A DNA stretch of 64,000 nucleotides from Xanthobacteraceae bacterium (GCA_019635585.1 JAHBZE010000002.1:124001-188000); one strand, 5' to 3'; shown: positions 36,604 to 43,917, counted from the first letter of the stretch. Notes: a model not told the origin generated them from the letters alone. Numbers and translations are program-made.

Positions 36604-37503
36604 TCAGCACGGCCGCGCGCCGCGGCCTGCCTCAATCTGGAACGTCGCGTGCACAATTCCGAAACGATGTTTCAAGCCGTCGCACGCGTCTTTCAGGAAC
36701 AGGTCGTCGAGCGACGCACCAGGACGCACGAGATGCACGGTCAGCGCGACTTCCGTCGTGCTCGTCGCCCAGATGTGCAGATGATGCACGTTACTGACAC
36801 CCGGCAGCGCTGCGAGATACTTCTCGACCTCTCCCCGATCGATATGCGGCGGAATCATATCGAGCGACATATTCAGGCTGTCGCGCGCGAGCGACCAGGT
36901 GCTCCACAGCATCACAACAGCGATGACGATGCTGATCGTGGGGTCGAGCCAGAGCCAGTTCGTGTAGAGAATTAGGATACCGGCCACCACGACGCCCAGC
37001 GAAACTGCGGCATCTGCCGCCATATGCAGAAAAGCACCCTTGATATTGATGTCATGCTCGCGGCCGCGCATGAAGAGCAACGCGGTCGCCGTGTTGATAA
37101 ACACACCCACGGCAGCAACGGCGATCACGGTCGTGGTCGCCACCGGTTGTGGCACGAAGAAGCGCTGCACCGCTTCGACGGCGATCCAGACCACGGCAGC
37201 GATCAAAAGTGCGGCGTTCGCAAGCGCCGCCAGAATAGAGACGCGGCGGTAGCCGTAAGTGCGCTGCTCGGTTGCGGGTTTGCGCGATAGCCACGCCGCG
37301 AACCATGCGATCAAGAGTCCCGCGACGTCGGAAAGATTGTGGCCTGCGTCCGCGATCAGCGCGAGCGATTGCGAGAGCCAGCCGAAGAAGAACTCCGCCG
37401 CGACGAAACCTAAATTGAGCGCGACCCCGATGGCGAAGGCACGGTCATAGCGCGCAGGCCCGTGCGAATGTCCCGTATGCGAATGATCGTGCCCGCTGTG
37501 CAT
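36604..37503 (-). CDS. Cation diffusion facilitator (CzcD/ZitB-like) exporter
   Basis: A 299-residue, six-TM Zn/Co/Cd:H+ antiporter. The His-rich N-terminus MHSGHDHSHTGHSHG is a metal-binding tail. TM2 holds ADAGHNLSD and TM5 HMAADAAVS, the paired HxxxD metal sites of ZnT/CzcD-type CDFs. The C-terminal domain has VSNVHHLHIWATSTTEVALTVHLV. It lies 6 bp downstream of the mmsB stop region on the same strand, so it might be co-transcribed, though metabolism offers no reason. Confidence 0.92.
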   Translation of the reverse strand: MHSGHDHSHTGHSHGPARYDRAFAIGVALNLGFVAAEFFFGWLSQSLALIADAGHNLSDVAGLLIAWFAAWLSRKPATEQRTYGYRRVSILAALANAALLIAAVVWIAVEAVQRFFVPQPVATTTVIAVAAVGVFINTATALLFMRGREHDINIKGAFLHMAADAAVSLGVVVAGILILYTNWLWLDPTISIVIAVVMLWSTWSLARDSLNMSLDMIPPHIDRGEVEKYLAALPGVSNVHHLHIWATSTTEVALTVHLVRPGASLDDLFLKDACDGLKHRFGIVHATFQIEAGRGARPC

Positions 37504-37509
37504 CGCGCG

Positions 37510-38397
37510 CTACGACTTCCTGAGATAATTGATGATGCCGGAGAAGTCGCGGCCCGCTTCGCCGCTGTCGGCATATTTCTGATAGAGAGAGGCGGCATTC
37601 GCCCCTAACGGCGTCGAGGCGCCCGCTGCCTTCGCCGCTTCCTGCGAGAGCTTGAGGTCTTTCAGCATCATCGCAGCCGTGAAACCCGCCGCGTAATCGC
37701 GGTTCGCGGGCGACGTCGGCACCGGACCCGGCACCGGGCAATAGGTCGTCATCGACCAGCACTGTCCCGACGACTTCGAGGAAATATCGAACAGCTTCTG
37801 CTTGTCGAGCCCAAGTTTCTCCGCGAGCACGAAGGCTTCGGAAACCGCGATCATGGAAATGCCAAGGATCATGTTGTTGCAGATCTTCGCCGCCTGCCCC
37901 GCGCCGGCACCGCCCGCATGTACGATGGTCTTGCCCATCTGGTCGAGAATGGGCTTCGCCTTCGCGAATGCCGCATCCGAACCGCCGACCATGAAGGTCA
38001 GCGTCGCGCCCTGCGCGCCGCCGACGCCGCCGGAAACCGGCGCGTCCAGCATCAGGAAGCCTTTTTTCTCGGCCTCGCCGATCACCGCGCGCGCGGTTTC
38101 GACGTCGATGGTCGAGCAATCGATGAACACCGCGCCCTTCTTCGCGCGCGCGAACACGCCGCCATTGCCGAGATAGACGTCGCGCACATGCTGACCCGCC
38201 GGCAGCATGGTGATGACGAAATCCATCTCCGCCGCCGCGTCGCCGATTTCCTTCGCGGCCTTGCCGCCGGCTTCGGAAAGTTTTGCGGGGCCTGCCGGCG
38301 TCACGTCGAAGCCGGTCACATCGTGGCCTGCCTTGATGAGGTTCTGCGCCATCGGCAAACCCATATTGCCGAGTCCGATGAATCCGATTTTCGCCAT
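37510..38397 (-). CDS. mmsB: 3-hydroxyisobutyrate dehydrogenase
   Basis: A 295-residue NAD-dependent beta-hydroxyacid dehydrogenase. IGFIGLGNMGLPMAQNLIKAGHDVTGFDV is the nucleotide loop and family signature. FIDCSTIDVETARAV, DAPVSGGVGGAQGATLTFMVGG and GAGQAAKICNNMILGISM include the catalytic Lys (AAKICNN). It oxidises 3-hydroxyisobutyrate to methylmalonate semialdehyde in valine breakdown. This fits its place in the same-strand run with the HIBYL-CoA hydrolase and the acyl-CoA dehydrogenase. A small membrane protein gene sits between it and the hydrolase. Confidence 0.93.
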   Translation of the reverse strand: MAKIGFIGLGNMGLPMAQNLIKAGHDVTGFDVTPAGPAKLSEAGGKAAKEIGDAAAEMDFVITMLPAGQHVRDVYLGNGGVFARAKKGAVFIDCSTIDVETARAVIGEAEKKGFLMLDAPVSGGVGGAQGATLTFMVGGSDAAFAKAKPILDQMGKTIVHAGGAGAGQAAKICNNMILGISMIAVSEAFVLAEKLGLDKQKLFDISSKSSGQCWSMTTYCPVPGPVPTSPANRDYAAGFTAAMMLKDLKLSQEAAKAAGASTPLGANAASLYQKYADSGEAGRDFSGIINYLRKS

Positions 38398-38413
38398 TCC
38401 CGCCTCCCGGAAA

Positions 38414-38836
38414 TTATTGATTGTCTTCTTCGTAAACCTTGAACCGCACGAGCACGTAAGCCGCGACCAGAATCAGCTCGAACAGCGTGAGCAGCACCAT
38501 CACGCCTGCGATCTCTGCGAACACGATGTCGGCGGAAATCTGCGCTGCCACCACGAGCAGCCACAGGGTCGCGCCCCAGGCCGAGCCGAGCCAGAGCGCC
38601 ACGCCCGACACGATATCGATCACCGCAAAGAATACGGTCGAGATTTTTCCTTCCATCGGCAGCGACAGAAACGGCGTGCCGATGATGCCGCAGATGATCG
38701 CGAATCCGATCAGCCCCTTCACCATCATGAAGCCGCCGGCGACGCGGTGGAAATAAATGAGCTTCTGCCGCCACGGCTTGATCTTCACCGAGTCGCGGCC
38801 GATCGCCTCTTCGAGCGGGTCCTCGTAGAGGCTCAC
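38414..38836 (-). CDS. DUF6163-type four-TM membrane protein
   Basis: A 140-residue protein with four TM helices: GFMMVKGLIGFAIICGIIG, ISTVFFAVIDIVSGVALWLG, TLWLLVVAAQISADIVF and VMVLLTLFELILVAAYVLV. The start is a GTG at 38836 whose bases overlap the hydrolase stop as GTGA, so it is translationally coupled. A longer in-frame reading into the hydrolase gene is an artefact. It resembles the DUF6163 family seen in this operon in Rhizobiales. Role unknown; transport of a valine-pathway intermediate is a guess. Confidence 0.75.
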   Translation of the reverse strand: MSLYEDPLEEAIGRDSVKIKPWRQKLIYFHRVAGGFMMVKGLIGFAIICGIIGTPFLSLPMEGKISTVFFAVIDIVSGVALWLGSAWGATLWLLVVAAQISADIVFAEIAGVMVLLTLFELILVAAYVLVRFKVYEEDNQ

Positions 38837-39876
38837 AGCTTCAATTCCTCGGACGCCGCGAGCGGCGCAAAATAGCCGGCGACTTTCGCCTCGCCCACCG
38901 CTTCGAGCGTCGGCGGGTTCCACTTCGGCGCGTTGTCCTTGTCGATCACCACGGCGCGGATGCCTTCGTAGAATTCGGGCTCTTTCGCCACACGGTTGAC
39001 GATGCGGAATTCCGTCTGCATCGCGTCGGCGAAGTCGAGCGATCCGCCACGCTGCACCTGCTCGAAGGCAATCTTGAGGCTGGTCGGCGACTTTTGGCGG
39101 ATTGCGCGCGCGAGTTGGGAGGCGAATTCGTTCATCTCGCCATCGAGCGCGGCTAAAATTTCCTCCACCGAAGGCAGCGCGAACACGCGGTCGATCAGCG
39201 GATGCTCCTCCTCGAGCTTGCCCTTGTGATGCGAGATCGCAAAAGTTTTCAAAATCTCGCCGACGCTTTCGTCGGTTTCGAGCGCGCGCTCGAGCTCGGG
39301 AAATTGCGACGACGCGACCCGATGCGTCGCCAGTCCGCAATAGGCGCCGTCTTCCGCGTTCATGCGCCAGCCGGTGAGCGCGATCCACATGCCGATTTTT
39401 CCCGGCAGCCGCGGCAGCACGTGGGTCGCCCCCACATCGGGGAAAAAGCCGATGCCGACTTCCGGATAAGCGAATGAATAGTTATCGCCAGCGACGCGAT
39501 GCGTGCCATGCACCGAGAGGCCGACGCCGCCGCCCATCACGATGCCGTCGATCAGCGCCACATAAGGCTTCGGATAATGCTTGATGCGGTGATTGAGCGT
39601 GTATTCGACGCGCCAGAAGTCAATCGACTTGCTTACCTCGCCCGCCTTGTATTGCTCGTAGAGCGCGCGAATGTCGCCGCCCGCGCAGAACGCGCGCTCA
39701 CCCGCCGCGCGCACCACTACGCGGTCGATGGCGCTATCGTTTTCCCAAAGGTCGAGTTGACGCGCGAGCAGCCGCACCATGTTGTCGGTCGCGGCGTTCA
39801 GCGCATGCGGACGGTTCAAGGTAACGAACCCCGCGCAGCCGCGCCGCTCGAATAAAATCTCCGGCTCGCTACTCAT
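38833..39876 (-). CDS. 3-hydroxyisobutyryl-CoA hydrolase
   Basis: A 347-residue crotonase-superfamily thioesterase (HIBCH/ECH_2 type). FVTLNRPHALNAATDNM, AFCAGGDIRALYEQYKAG, VALIDGIVMGGGVGLSVHG and FAYPEVGIGFFPDVGATHVL are the hallmarks of HIBYL-CoA hydrolase, including the Glu in YPEVGIGFFPDVG. It removes CoA from 3-hydroxyisobutyryl-CoA in valine degradation, the step before MmsB. It starts 1 bp after the dehydrogenase stop and ends overlapping the DUF6163-like start. Confidence 0.92.
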   Translation of the reverse strand: MSSEPEILFERRGCAGFVTLNRPHALNAATDNMVRLLARQLDLWENDSAIDRVVVRAAGERAFCAGGDIRALYEQYKAGEVSKSIDFWRVEYTLNHRIKHYPKPYVALIDGIVMGGGVGLSVHGTHRVAGDNYSFAYPEVGIGFFPDVGATHVLPRLPGKIGMWIALTGWRMNAEDGAYCGLATHRVASSQFPELERALETDESVGEILKTFAISHHKGKLEEEHPLIDRVFALPSVEEILAALDGEMNEFASQLARAIRQKSPTSLKIAFEQVQRGGSLDFADAMQTEFRIVNRVAKEPEFYEGIRAVVIDKDNAPKWNPPTLEAVGEAKVAGYFAPLAASEELKL

Positions 39877-39877
39877 A

Positions 39878-41017
39878 TCAATTCGCCAGCATTTCGCGCG
39901 CGATGATGACGCGCATGATTTCGTTGGTGCCTTCGAGGATCTGATGCACGCGCACGTCGCGCAGCACGCGCTCGATCGGATGATCGCGCAAGTATCCGTA
40001 GCCGCCGTGCAACTGAAGACAGCCGTTCACCACATCGAAGCCGACATCGGTCGCGCGGCGCTTCGCCATCGCGGCCATCCGCGTCGCATTCGGCGCCTTG
40101 TCGCCGACCTTCTGTGCCGCCGCCCATAGAAGAAGACGCGCGCTTTCAAGTTCGGTCGCAAAATCCGCCACGCGAAATTGCAGCGCCTGAAAGTCCGCGA
40201 GCCGCGTCCCGAATTGCTTGCGCTCGCGCATGTACTCGATGGTGCGGTCGAGACAGAACTGCGCGCCGCCGAGCGAGCACGCGCCGATATTGAGCCGCCC
40301 GCCGTCCAGCCCCGCCATCGCGATCCGGAAGCCCTGCCCTTCGGCTCCGATCAGGTTCGCAGCCGGCACGCGGCAGTCGTTGAAGATCACGGCGGAAGTC
40401 GGCTGCGATTTCCAGCCGAGTTTCTGCTCCTGCGCGCCGAAGGAAAGCCCCTTTGTCCCCTTCTCGACCACGATGCAGGAAATCCCGCGCGGACCCGGCT
40501 CGCCGGTCCGCACCATGCACACATAGATGTCGGAAGCGCCGCCGCCCGAGATGAAGGCCTTCTCGCCGTTCAGCACATAATGATCGCCCTCGCGCCGCGC
40601 GCTGGTGCGGAGCGACGCCGCATCCGAGCCCGCGCCCGGCTCGGTCAGGCAATAGCTCGCGAAATGCTCCATGGTGCAAAGCTTCGGCAGGAAGCGCTTT
40701 CGCACCTCGTCGTTGCCGAAGGTGTCGATCATCCAGGCCGCCATGTTGTGGATCGAGATATAGGCGGCGGTCGAGGTGCAGCCCTGCGCCAGCGCCTCGA
40801 AGATGATCGCGGCATCGAGCCGCGAGAGCGCCGAGCCGCCCACGTCTTCTTTTACATAGATGCCGCCGAAGCCGAGCGCGGCCGCGGCTCGCAGCTGCTC
40901 GACCGGGAAAATCGACTTTTCGTCCCATTCGCGGGCGCGCGGCATCATCTCCTCGCGCGCGAATGCCTTTGCCGCATCGCGAAAAGCCTGCTGTTCGGAG
41001 GACAACTCGAAATCCAT
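39878..41017 (-). CDS. Isobutyryl-CoA (acyl-CoA) dehydrogenase
   Basis: A 379-residue FAD-dependent acyl-CoA dehydrogenase. [19 protein letters not shown] is the FAD/substrate signature. [35 protein letters not shown] contains the catalytic Glu in [10 protein letters not shown], placed as in short branched-chain enzymes. Together with HIBYL-CoA hydrolase and MmsB downstream it forms the core of valine catabolism, so isobutyryl-CoA is the likely substrate. It is the first gene of the operon, with the promoter in the gap at 41018 and above. Confidence 0.9.
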   Translation of the reverse strand: MDFELSSEQQAFRDAAKAFAREEMMPRAREWDEKSIFPVEQLRAAAALGFGGIYVKEDVGGSALSRLDAAIIFEALAQGCTSTAAYISIHNMAAWMIDTFGNDEVRKRFLPKLCTMEHFASYCLTEPGAGSDAASLRTSARREGDHYVLNGEKAFISGGGASDIYVCMVRTGEPGPRGISCIVVEKGTKGLSFGAQEQKLGWKSQPTSAVIFNDCRVPAANLIGAEGQGFRIAMAGLDGGRLNIGACSLGGAQFCLDRTIEYMRERKQFGTRLADFQALQFRVADFATELESARLLLWAAAQKVGDKAPNATRMAAMAKRRATDVGFDVVNGCLQLHGGYGYLRDHPIERVLRDVRVHQILEGTNEIMRVIIAREMLAN

Positions 41018-41390
41018 CAGGGGAATATGCGGGCCTTGGCCGGAAGGTCAACGCAGAGGGTGACAAGGGCCGTCGTTGCCAGCTTGTCGGGCGTCCGGCG
41101 ATGGAGTCGCTACTCTCATTCAAACGCGCCGATGCTATCCTGACCTATTTCGCTTCGCGGGTGGCGGAGAAGATTTTATCCGGCACATGCTAGCTACCCT
41201 TGAATTGCCAAAATTGCTTACCAGTTAGTCCGCAACCCGCTGGCGATGACCTGGCGACCACGGCGGCTGATTGGCGATAAGCCTAAGGCCACCGTATCGG
41301 AGTACCTAGCGATACGCGATGGTACCTTCTCGGTTGACGGCTCCATCTTATTGGGTCGCGGATAGCTGGCGGTGAACTATGGAGACGCCT
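41018..41390. other. Intergenic leader before the reverse-transcriptase unit
   Basis: 373 bp without a convincing large gene. It must hold the leftward promoter of the valine operon and the rightward promoter of the RT unit. The right half (about 41180-41390) is closer in composition to the RT genes than to the EPS or rib genes. Short repeats GGCGAT/GCGATA/GCGATG recur at 41243-41310. A retron-like msr-msd RNA would sit here, but I could not find a convincing long a1/a2 inverted repeat, so no ncRNA is called. Confidence 0.4.
41246..41365 (+). CDS. Possible 39-codon ORF upstream of the RT unit
   Basis: ATG 41246 to TAG 41363-41365, reading MTWRPRRLIGDKPKATVSEY and ending DGSILLGRG. The frame stays open upstream to a TGA at 41201 (adding IAKIAYQLVRNPLA without ATG/GTG). 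The residue pattern looks protein-like, but there is no Shine-Dalgarno. It could be a leader peptide, a remnant of a larger gene, or chance within an RNA. Confidence 0.25.
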   Translation: MTWRPRRLIGDKPKATVSEYLAIRDGTFSVDGSILLGRG

Positions 41391-41552
41391 ATGCGCAAAA
41401 ACTTTTTTGCACGTATGGCGCACCTTGTTCGCGAGATCACGAGTCTCTTGATTCCCGTTCTTTCGGTAATCAAGCTGATCCTTGAGATCGTGGACAAGGT
41501 CGCCAACTGCAATGATCGAGAATTACAAGTTTCGATACAGAACGCGCGGTAA
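41391..41552 (+). CDS. 53-residue hydrophobic small protein overlapping the RT start
   Basis: ATG 41391 is preceded by GGAG with a 6-nt spacer, the best ribosome site in the locus. The product begins MRKNFFARMAHLVREITS, then has a hydrophobic or amphipathic helix LLIPVLSVIKLILEIV (about residues 19-34), and ends in a polar tail. It ends at TAA 41550-41552, so it overlaps the RT start (41512) by 41 bp in another frame, which suggests coupled translation. No family recognised. It could be a membrane-active peptide or a leader needed to translate the RT. Confidence 0.5.
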   Translation: MRKNFFARMAHLVREITSLLIPVLSVIKLILEIVDKVANCNDRELQVSIQNAR

Positions 41553-42243
41553 GTACATCTACGTTCCTAACGACGCATGCATTGGTCACGGCCAACGCAT
41601 AATTGCGCACATGAAGCGGCGCATCTCATTTCCACCCTACATTTACCACTACCGACCGGGCGGCCACGTAGCGGCCCTTCACGAGCACATCCAAAATCAT
41701 TTGTTCTTCAAGATTGATATTCAGAATTTTTTCTATTCAATCGCTAAGGAGCGCGTTGCCCGCGCACTGCGCAAGACAAAACTCCTTAGCTCTGGTCATC
41801 TTGCCAAATGGTCATGTGTCCGCAATCCATATCTGGGCGGAGCTCGTTACGTACTTCCAATAGGATTTGTTCAATCACCAATAGTAGCCACGCTCGTGTT
41901 GCTACAATCAGATATTGCTCGCGCAATTGAACGCGCCATCACGAGCGGTGTAACTATTTCCGTATACTTGGACGACTTTGTCGGCTCACACAATGACCGA
42001 CCCACTTTACAGGCTGCCTACGAGGACGTTTGTGCTGCCATAGTAGCGGCCCGATTTGTAGCAAATGTCGAAAAGCTGACCCCGCCAGAAAATGCCATCG
42101 TGGCCTTCAATTGCGACCTGACGCACGGTGAAACAGACATAACAGAGAAACGTATGCAGAAGTTCCTAGCAGGCGATCCGACCGGAGCTTCTATCGCGGC
42201 ATTTGATCAGTATAGGCAACGTGTCACGAGCCGGAACATTTAA
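41512..42243 (+). CDS. Compact reverse transcriptase, unclassified
   Basis: 243 residues from ATG 41512 (a TTG at 41482 would add 10). RT motifs are clear: FFKIDIQNFFYSI with catalytic D69, LPIGFVQSPIVATLVL at 115-130 as the motif 4 loop, and ISVYLDDFVGS with D154 and D155 as the YxDD box. AAYEDVCAAIVAARFVANVEKL and AIVAFNCDLTHGETDI are motifs 6 and 7. There is no maturase X/HNH domain, no retron NAxxH or VTG motif, and no nitrilase, primase or long C-terminal Abi-type repeat region. LPIG recalls DGR RTs, but SQ is replaced by SP. All three catalytic Asp are present, so it should be active. Codon use is more AT-rich than in neighbours, consistent with transfer. Confidence 0.88.
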   Translation: MIENYKFRYRTRGKYIYVPNDACIGHGQRIIAHMKRRISFPPYIYHYRPGGHVAALHEHIQNHLFFKIDIQNFFYSIAKERVARALRKTKLLSSGHLAKWSCVRNPYLGGARYVLPIGFVQSPIVATLVLLQSDIARAIERAITSGVTISVYLDDFVGSHNDRPTLQAAYEDVCAAIVAARFVANVEKLTPPENAIVAFNCDLTHGETDITEKRMQKFLAGDPTGASIAAFDQYRQRVTSRNI

Positions 42244-42276
42244 CTTCACTTATCCTGAACATAACCACGACCAGCC

Positions 42277-42861
42277 ATGACAGACGAAACGAGAAAGGTA
42301 TTTGCTACCTTATTGGTAGCCGCTGTCATCGCGCTCGTCTTTGGAATTCCGCTCGGCGCTTTCCTTCAAATCTTTTCCTCGAAGCAACAGATCGATTGGG
42401 CTGCTTGGTTTCAAGCAATATTTTCCATTTTAGGTATTGCGATTGCAATCTATGTACCCTGGCGAATTCACCAGAGAGAACGCGAAGAAAAAGCGCACGA
42501 ACAGAAATTACAAGCTCACGGAATCGCACTTCTTTTAAAGCCTGAGTTGATAACTCTCAAAGGAGCCTTGGAGAGAAGGCTTAAATCTCAGGAAATAACA
42601 GGCACTGTATTGCTTCCCACCGGCTTAAAGGAGTCCCTAGATCGTCTCTACTTGCTCGGACCTGCTGGCGGAGAACTGTTAGTTGCTGCAAGTATTATAA
42701 TGGCTGAACCTTCTCTACCCGAAGGATACGTATTTCCGCAGCACGCGGGAAAATTGTTCAGGCTTCACAAAGAGCGAATGCAGATCGCGTTAGATTCCGT
42801 GAACAGCGCTCTGTCCAAATTGGACGACGTTCTTGCAACCGGAAAATCATTGCAAAGATGA
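42277..42861 (+). CDS. Two-TM protein downstream of the RT, putative effector
   Basis: A 194-residue protein beginning 33 bp after the RT stop. TM1 is about residues 8-31 (FATLLVAAVIALVFGIPLGA) and TM2 about 41-62 (WAAWFQAIFSILGIAIAIYV). Then comes a charged helix (RIHQREREEKAHEQKLQAHG) and a ~110-residue cytoplasmic helical domain ending NSALSKLDDVLATG. The layout resembles two-TM effectors (SLATT-like or retron Ec48-like) that permeabilise membranes in abortive infection, but I see no sequence signature to prove it. Composition matches the RT gene. No Shine-Dalgarno stands out, so translation may depend on the RT cistron. Confidence 0.7.
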   Translation: MTDETRKVFATLLVAAVIALVFGIPLGAFLQIFSSKQQIDWAAWFQAIFSILGIAIAIYVPWRIHQREREEKAHEQKLQAHGIALLLKPELITLKGALERRLKSQEITGTVLLPTGLKESLDRLYLLGPAGGELLVAASIIMAEPSLPEGYVFPQHAGKLFRLHKERMQIALDSVNSALSKLDDVLATGKSLQR

Positions 42862-42886
42862 TTTAAGATCATCCTATCTTGCTAGC

Positions 42887-43004
42887 TCACCCCATCCCCA
42901 CCCACACCACCATCACACTCATAAACGCGATGATGAGCGAGCCGATGTCCAGAGCGTCGCGCGGAGATCGTGCGTCTGCGCCGTGTAGTAGGCCGCGAAG
43001 TGCA
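42887..43004 (-). pseudogene. Decayed 3' fragment of a MAPEG paralogue
   Basis: Positions 42901-42990 align at close to 90% with 43473-43562, the 3' coding end of the intact MAPEG gene. The minus-strand frame ends WVGMG and a stop at 42887-42889, a natural-looking MAPEG end different from the intact copy (WAALV). A single-base deletion near 42946 shifts the frame, and similarity stops near 43004, so the 5' part is lost. The differences include transitions and transversions spread over all bases. Confidence 0.75.
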
Positions 43005-43031
43005 ATGTAATGTTGCCCTCGGCCTTAAGCT

Positions 43032-43286
43032 CTATTCGGCCGCTGATAGCTTCCGCACCAACTGGCCTTCCAGCCGAGCCGTCAGGCGTTCCCAGCCTTT
43101 CGTCATTTCATCGAGAATGGCGATCGCATGGGCCGGATCGAGCTTTTGTGCACGCATCACGGCAATGCGCTCGTGCTGCATTTCCATGCGCTTCTCAAGG
43201 GCTGCAATATTCGTCAACAATAAATCTTTGCTGTCCATGCGGCGGTAAATAGCCTGCGTCGACAGTTCCGGGTTGATCTGGCTCAA
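43032..43286 (-). CDS. Hypothetical 84-residue coiled-coil protein
   Basis: Starts at TTG 43286 (or ATG 43241, MDSKDLLLTNIAALEKRM). The segment NPELSTQAIYRRMDSKDLLL could be a helix-turn-helix or the end of a longer, truncated gene, since the frame stays protein-like (QQGLSR) up to a TAG at 43305. The rest is a charged helix, KRMEMQHERIAVMRAQKLDP and ILDEMTKGWERLTARLEGQLV. No family recognised. It lies between the MAPEG fragment and two palindromes, so it may be cargo or residue of an insertion. Confidence 0.4.
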   Translation of the reverse strand: MSQINPELSTQAIYRRMDSKDLLLTNIAALEKRMEMQHERIAVMRAQKLDPAHAIAILDEMTKGWERLTARLEGQLVRKLSAAE

Positions 43287-43311
43287 ACGCGACAGCCCTT
43301 GCTGCTACGGA

Positions 43312-43346
43312 TGACTACGTAGTCAGTACCCGATTACCGAGTAATC
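43312..43346. promoter_or_regulatory. Two adjacent palindromes, possible operator
   Basis: TGACTACGTAGTCA (43312-43325) is a perfect 14-bp palindrome. GATTAC-CGA-GTAATC (43332-43346) is a perfect 6-bp-arm palindrome. The two share the pattern ACTAC/GTAGT and ATTAC/GTAAT. They lie 26 to 60 bp upstream of the start of the 84-residue ORF on the minus strand, a sensible place for operator sites. Confidence 0.45.
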
Positions 43347-43458
43347 AACGGCATCGATGAGCCTTCCGGGCTCAAATGGAACCCACCAACAACTTCAAGG
43401 CCCCCAGCTGTTGCATGCAGCGGACGCGCACAACAAACTGCTCGCGAAATCACGGGCC

Positions 43459-43917
43459 TCAGACTAAGGCGGCCCACACCACCATCACGCTCATAAACAC
43501 GATGATGAGCGAGCCGACGGTCCAGAGCGTCGCGCGCATGTCGTGCGTCTGCGCCGTGTAGTACGCGGCAAAATGCGCGAAGCGCGAGATCGCGTAGCCG
43601 TAAAACAGCACTTGCGCGAGCCATAGCGGCGGCGCGGTCAGCACATAAAGAAACCCGGCAACGAGAAAGAACGGCACGTTCTCCAGATCGTTCTGCTGGA
43701 TGCGGCGCACGCGGTCCACGCGCTCGTCCGGCAGGAGCTGGCTCTTGTTCGGCTTCGGGTTGAGCGGCGTCTTGCGCAGGTCCTCGGGCGAGCGATAGCC
43801 GCCCTTCACCCTCATCATCTGCCAGACGGTGAGCCACGACATCGCGACCACTTTCAGCACCATCAACGACGCCGCGATCGCGTAAGCCGAAAATACCGGG
43901 TTCTGAAATGTAATCAT
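43459..43917 (-). CDS. MAPEG family membrane protein
   Basis: A 152-residue, four-TM protein of the MAPEG superfamily (microsomal glutathione S-transferase-like). VKGGYRSPEDLRKTPLNPKPNKSQLLPDERVDRVRRIQQNDLENVPFF is the cytoplasmic loop with the ERVxRxxxNxxEN signature. RFAHFAAYYTAQTHDMRATLW carries the conserved Arg/Tyr region. ATG 43917 follows GGGGAGCGACTC. A related 3' fragment lies 570 bp away. Substrate unknown. Confidence 0.9.
   Translation of the reverse strand: MITFQNPVFSAYAIAASLMVLKVVAMSWLTVWQMMRVKGGYRSPEDLRKTPLNPKPNKSQLLPDERVDRVRRIQQNDLENVPFFLVAGFLYVLTAPPLWLAQVLFYGYAISRFAHFAAYYTAQTHDMRATLWTVGSLIIVFMSVMVVWAALV

Noticed and set aside
36425-36610. 61-codon minus-strand ORF between the MarR-type gene and the CDF gene
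   Set aside because: It overlaps the 3' end of the CDF gene, has no ribosome site, and occupies the expected promoter region of the MarR-type gene; the protein-like look is not enough.
38837-39388. N-terminal extension of the DUF6163-like gene
   Set aside because: The in-frame extension lies inside the HIBYL-CoA hydrolase gene and is Arg-rich; the GTG start at 38836 with GTGA overlap fits coupling.
41018-41511. Retron msr-msd RNA
   Set aside because: No convincing a1/a2 inverted repeat or branching-G context found by eye, and the RT lacks the retron NAxxH and VTG motifs.
42887-43576. TR/VR pair of a diversity-generating retroelement
   Set aside because: Differences between copies are not restricted to adenines on either strand, one copy has a frameshift and its own stop codon, and no accessory Avd-like gene is present.
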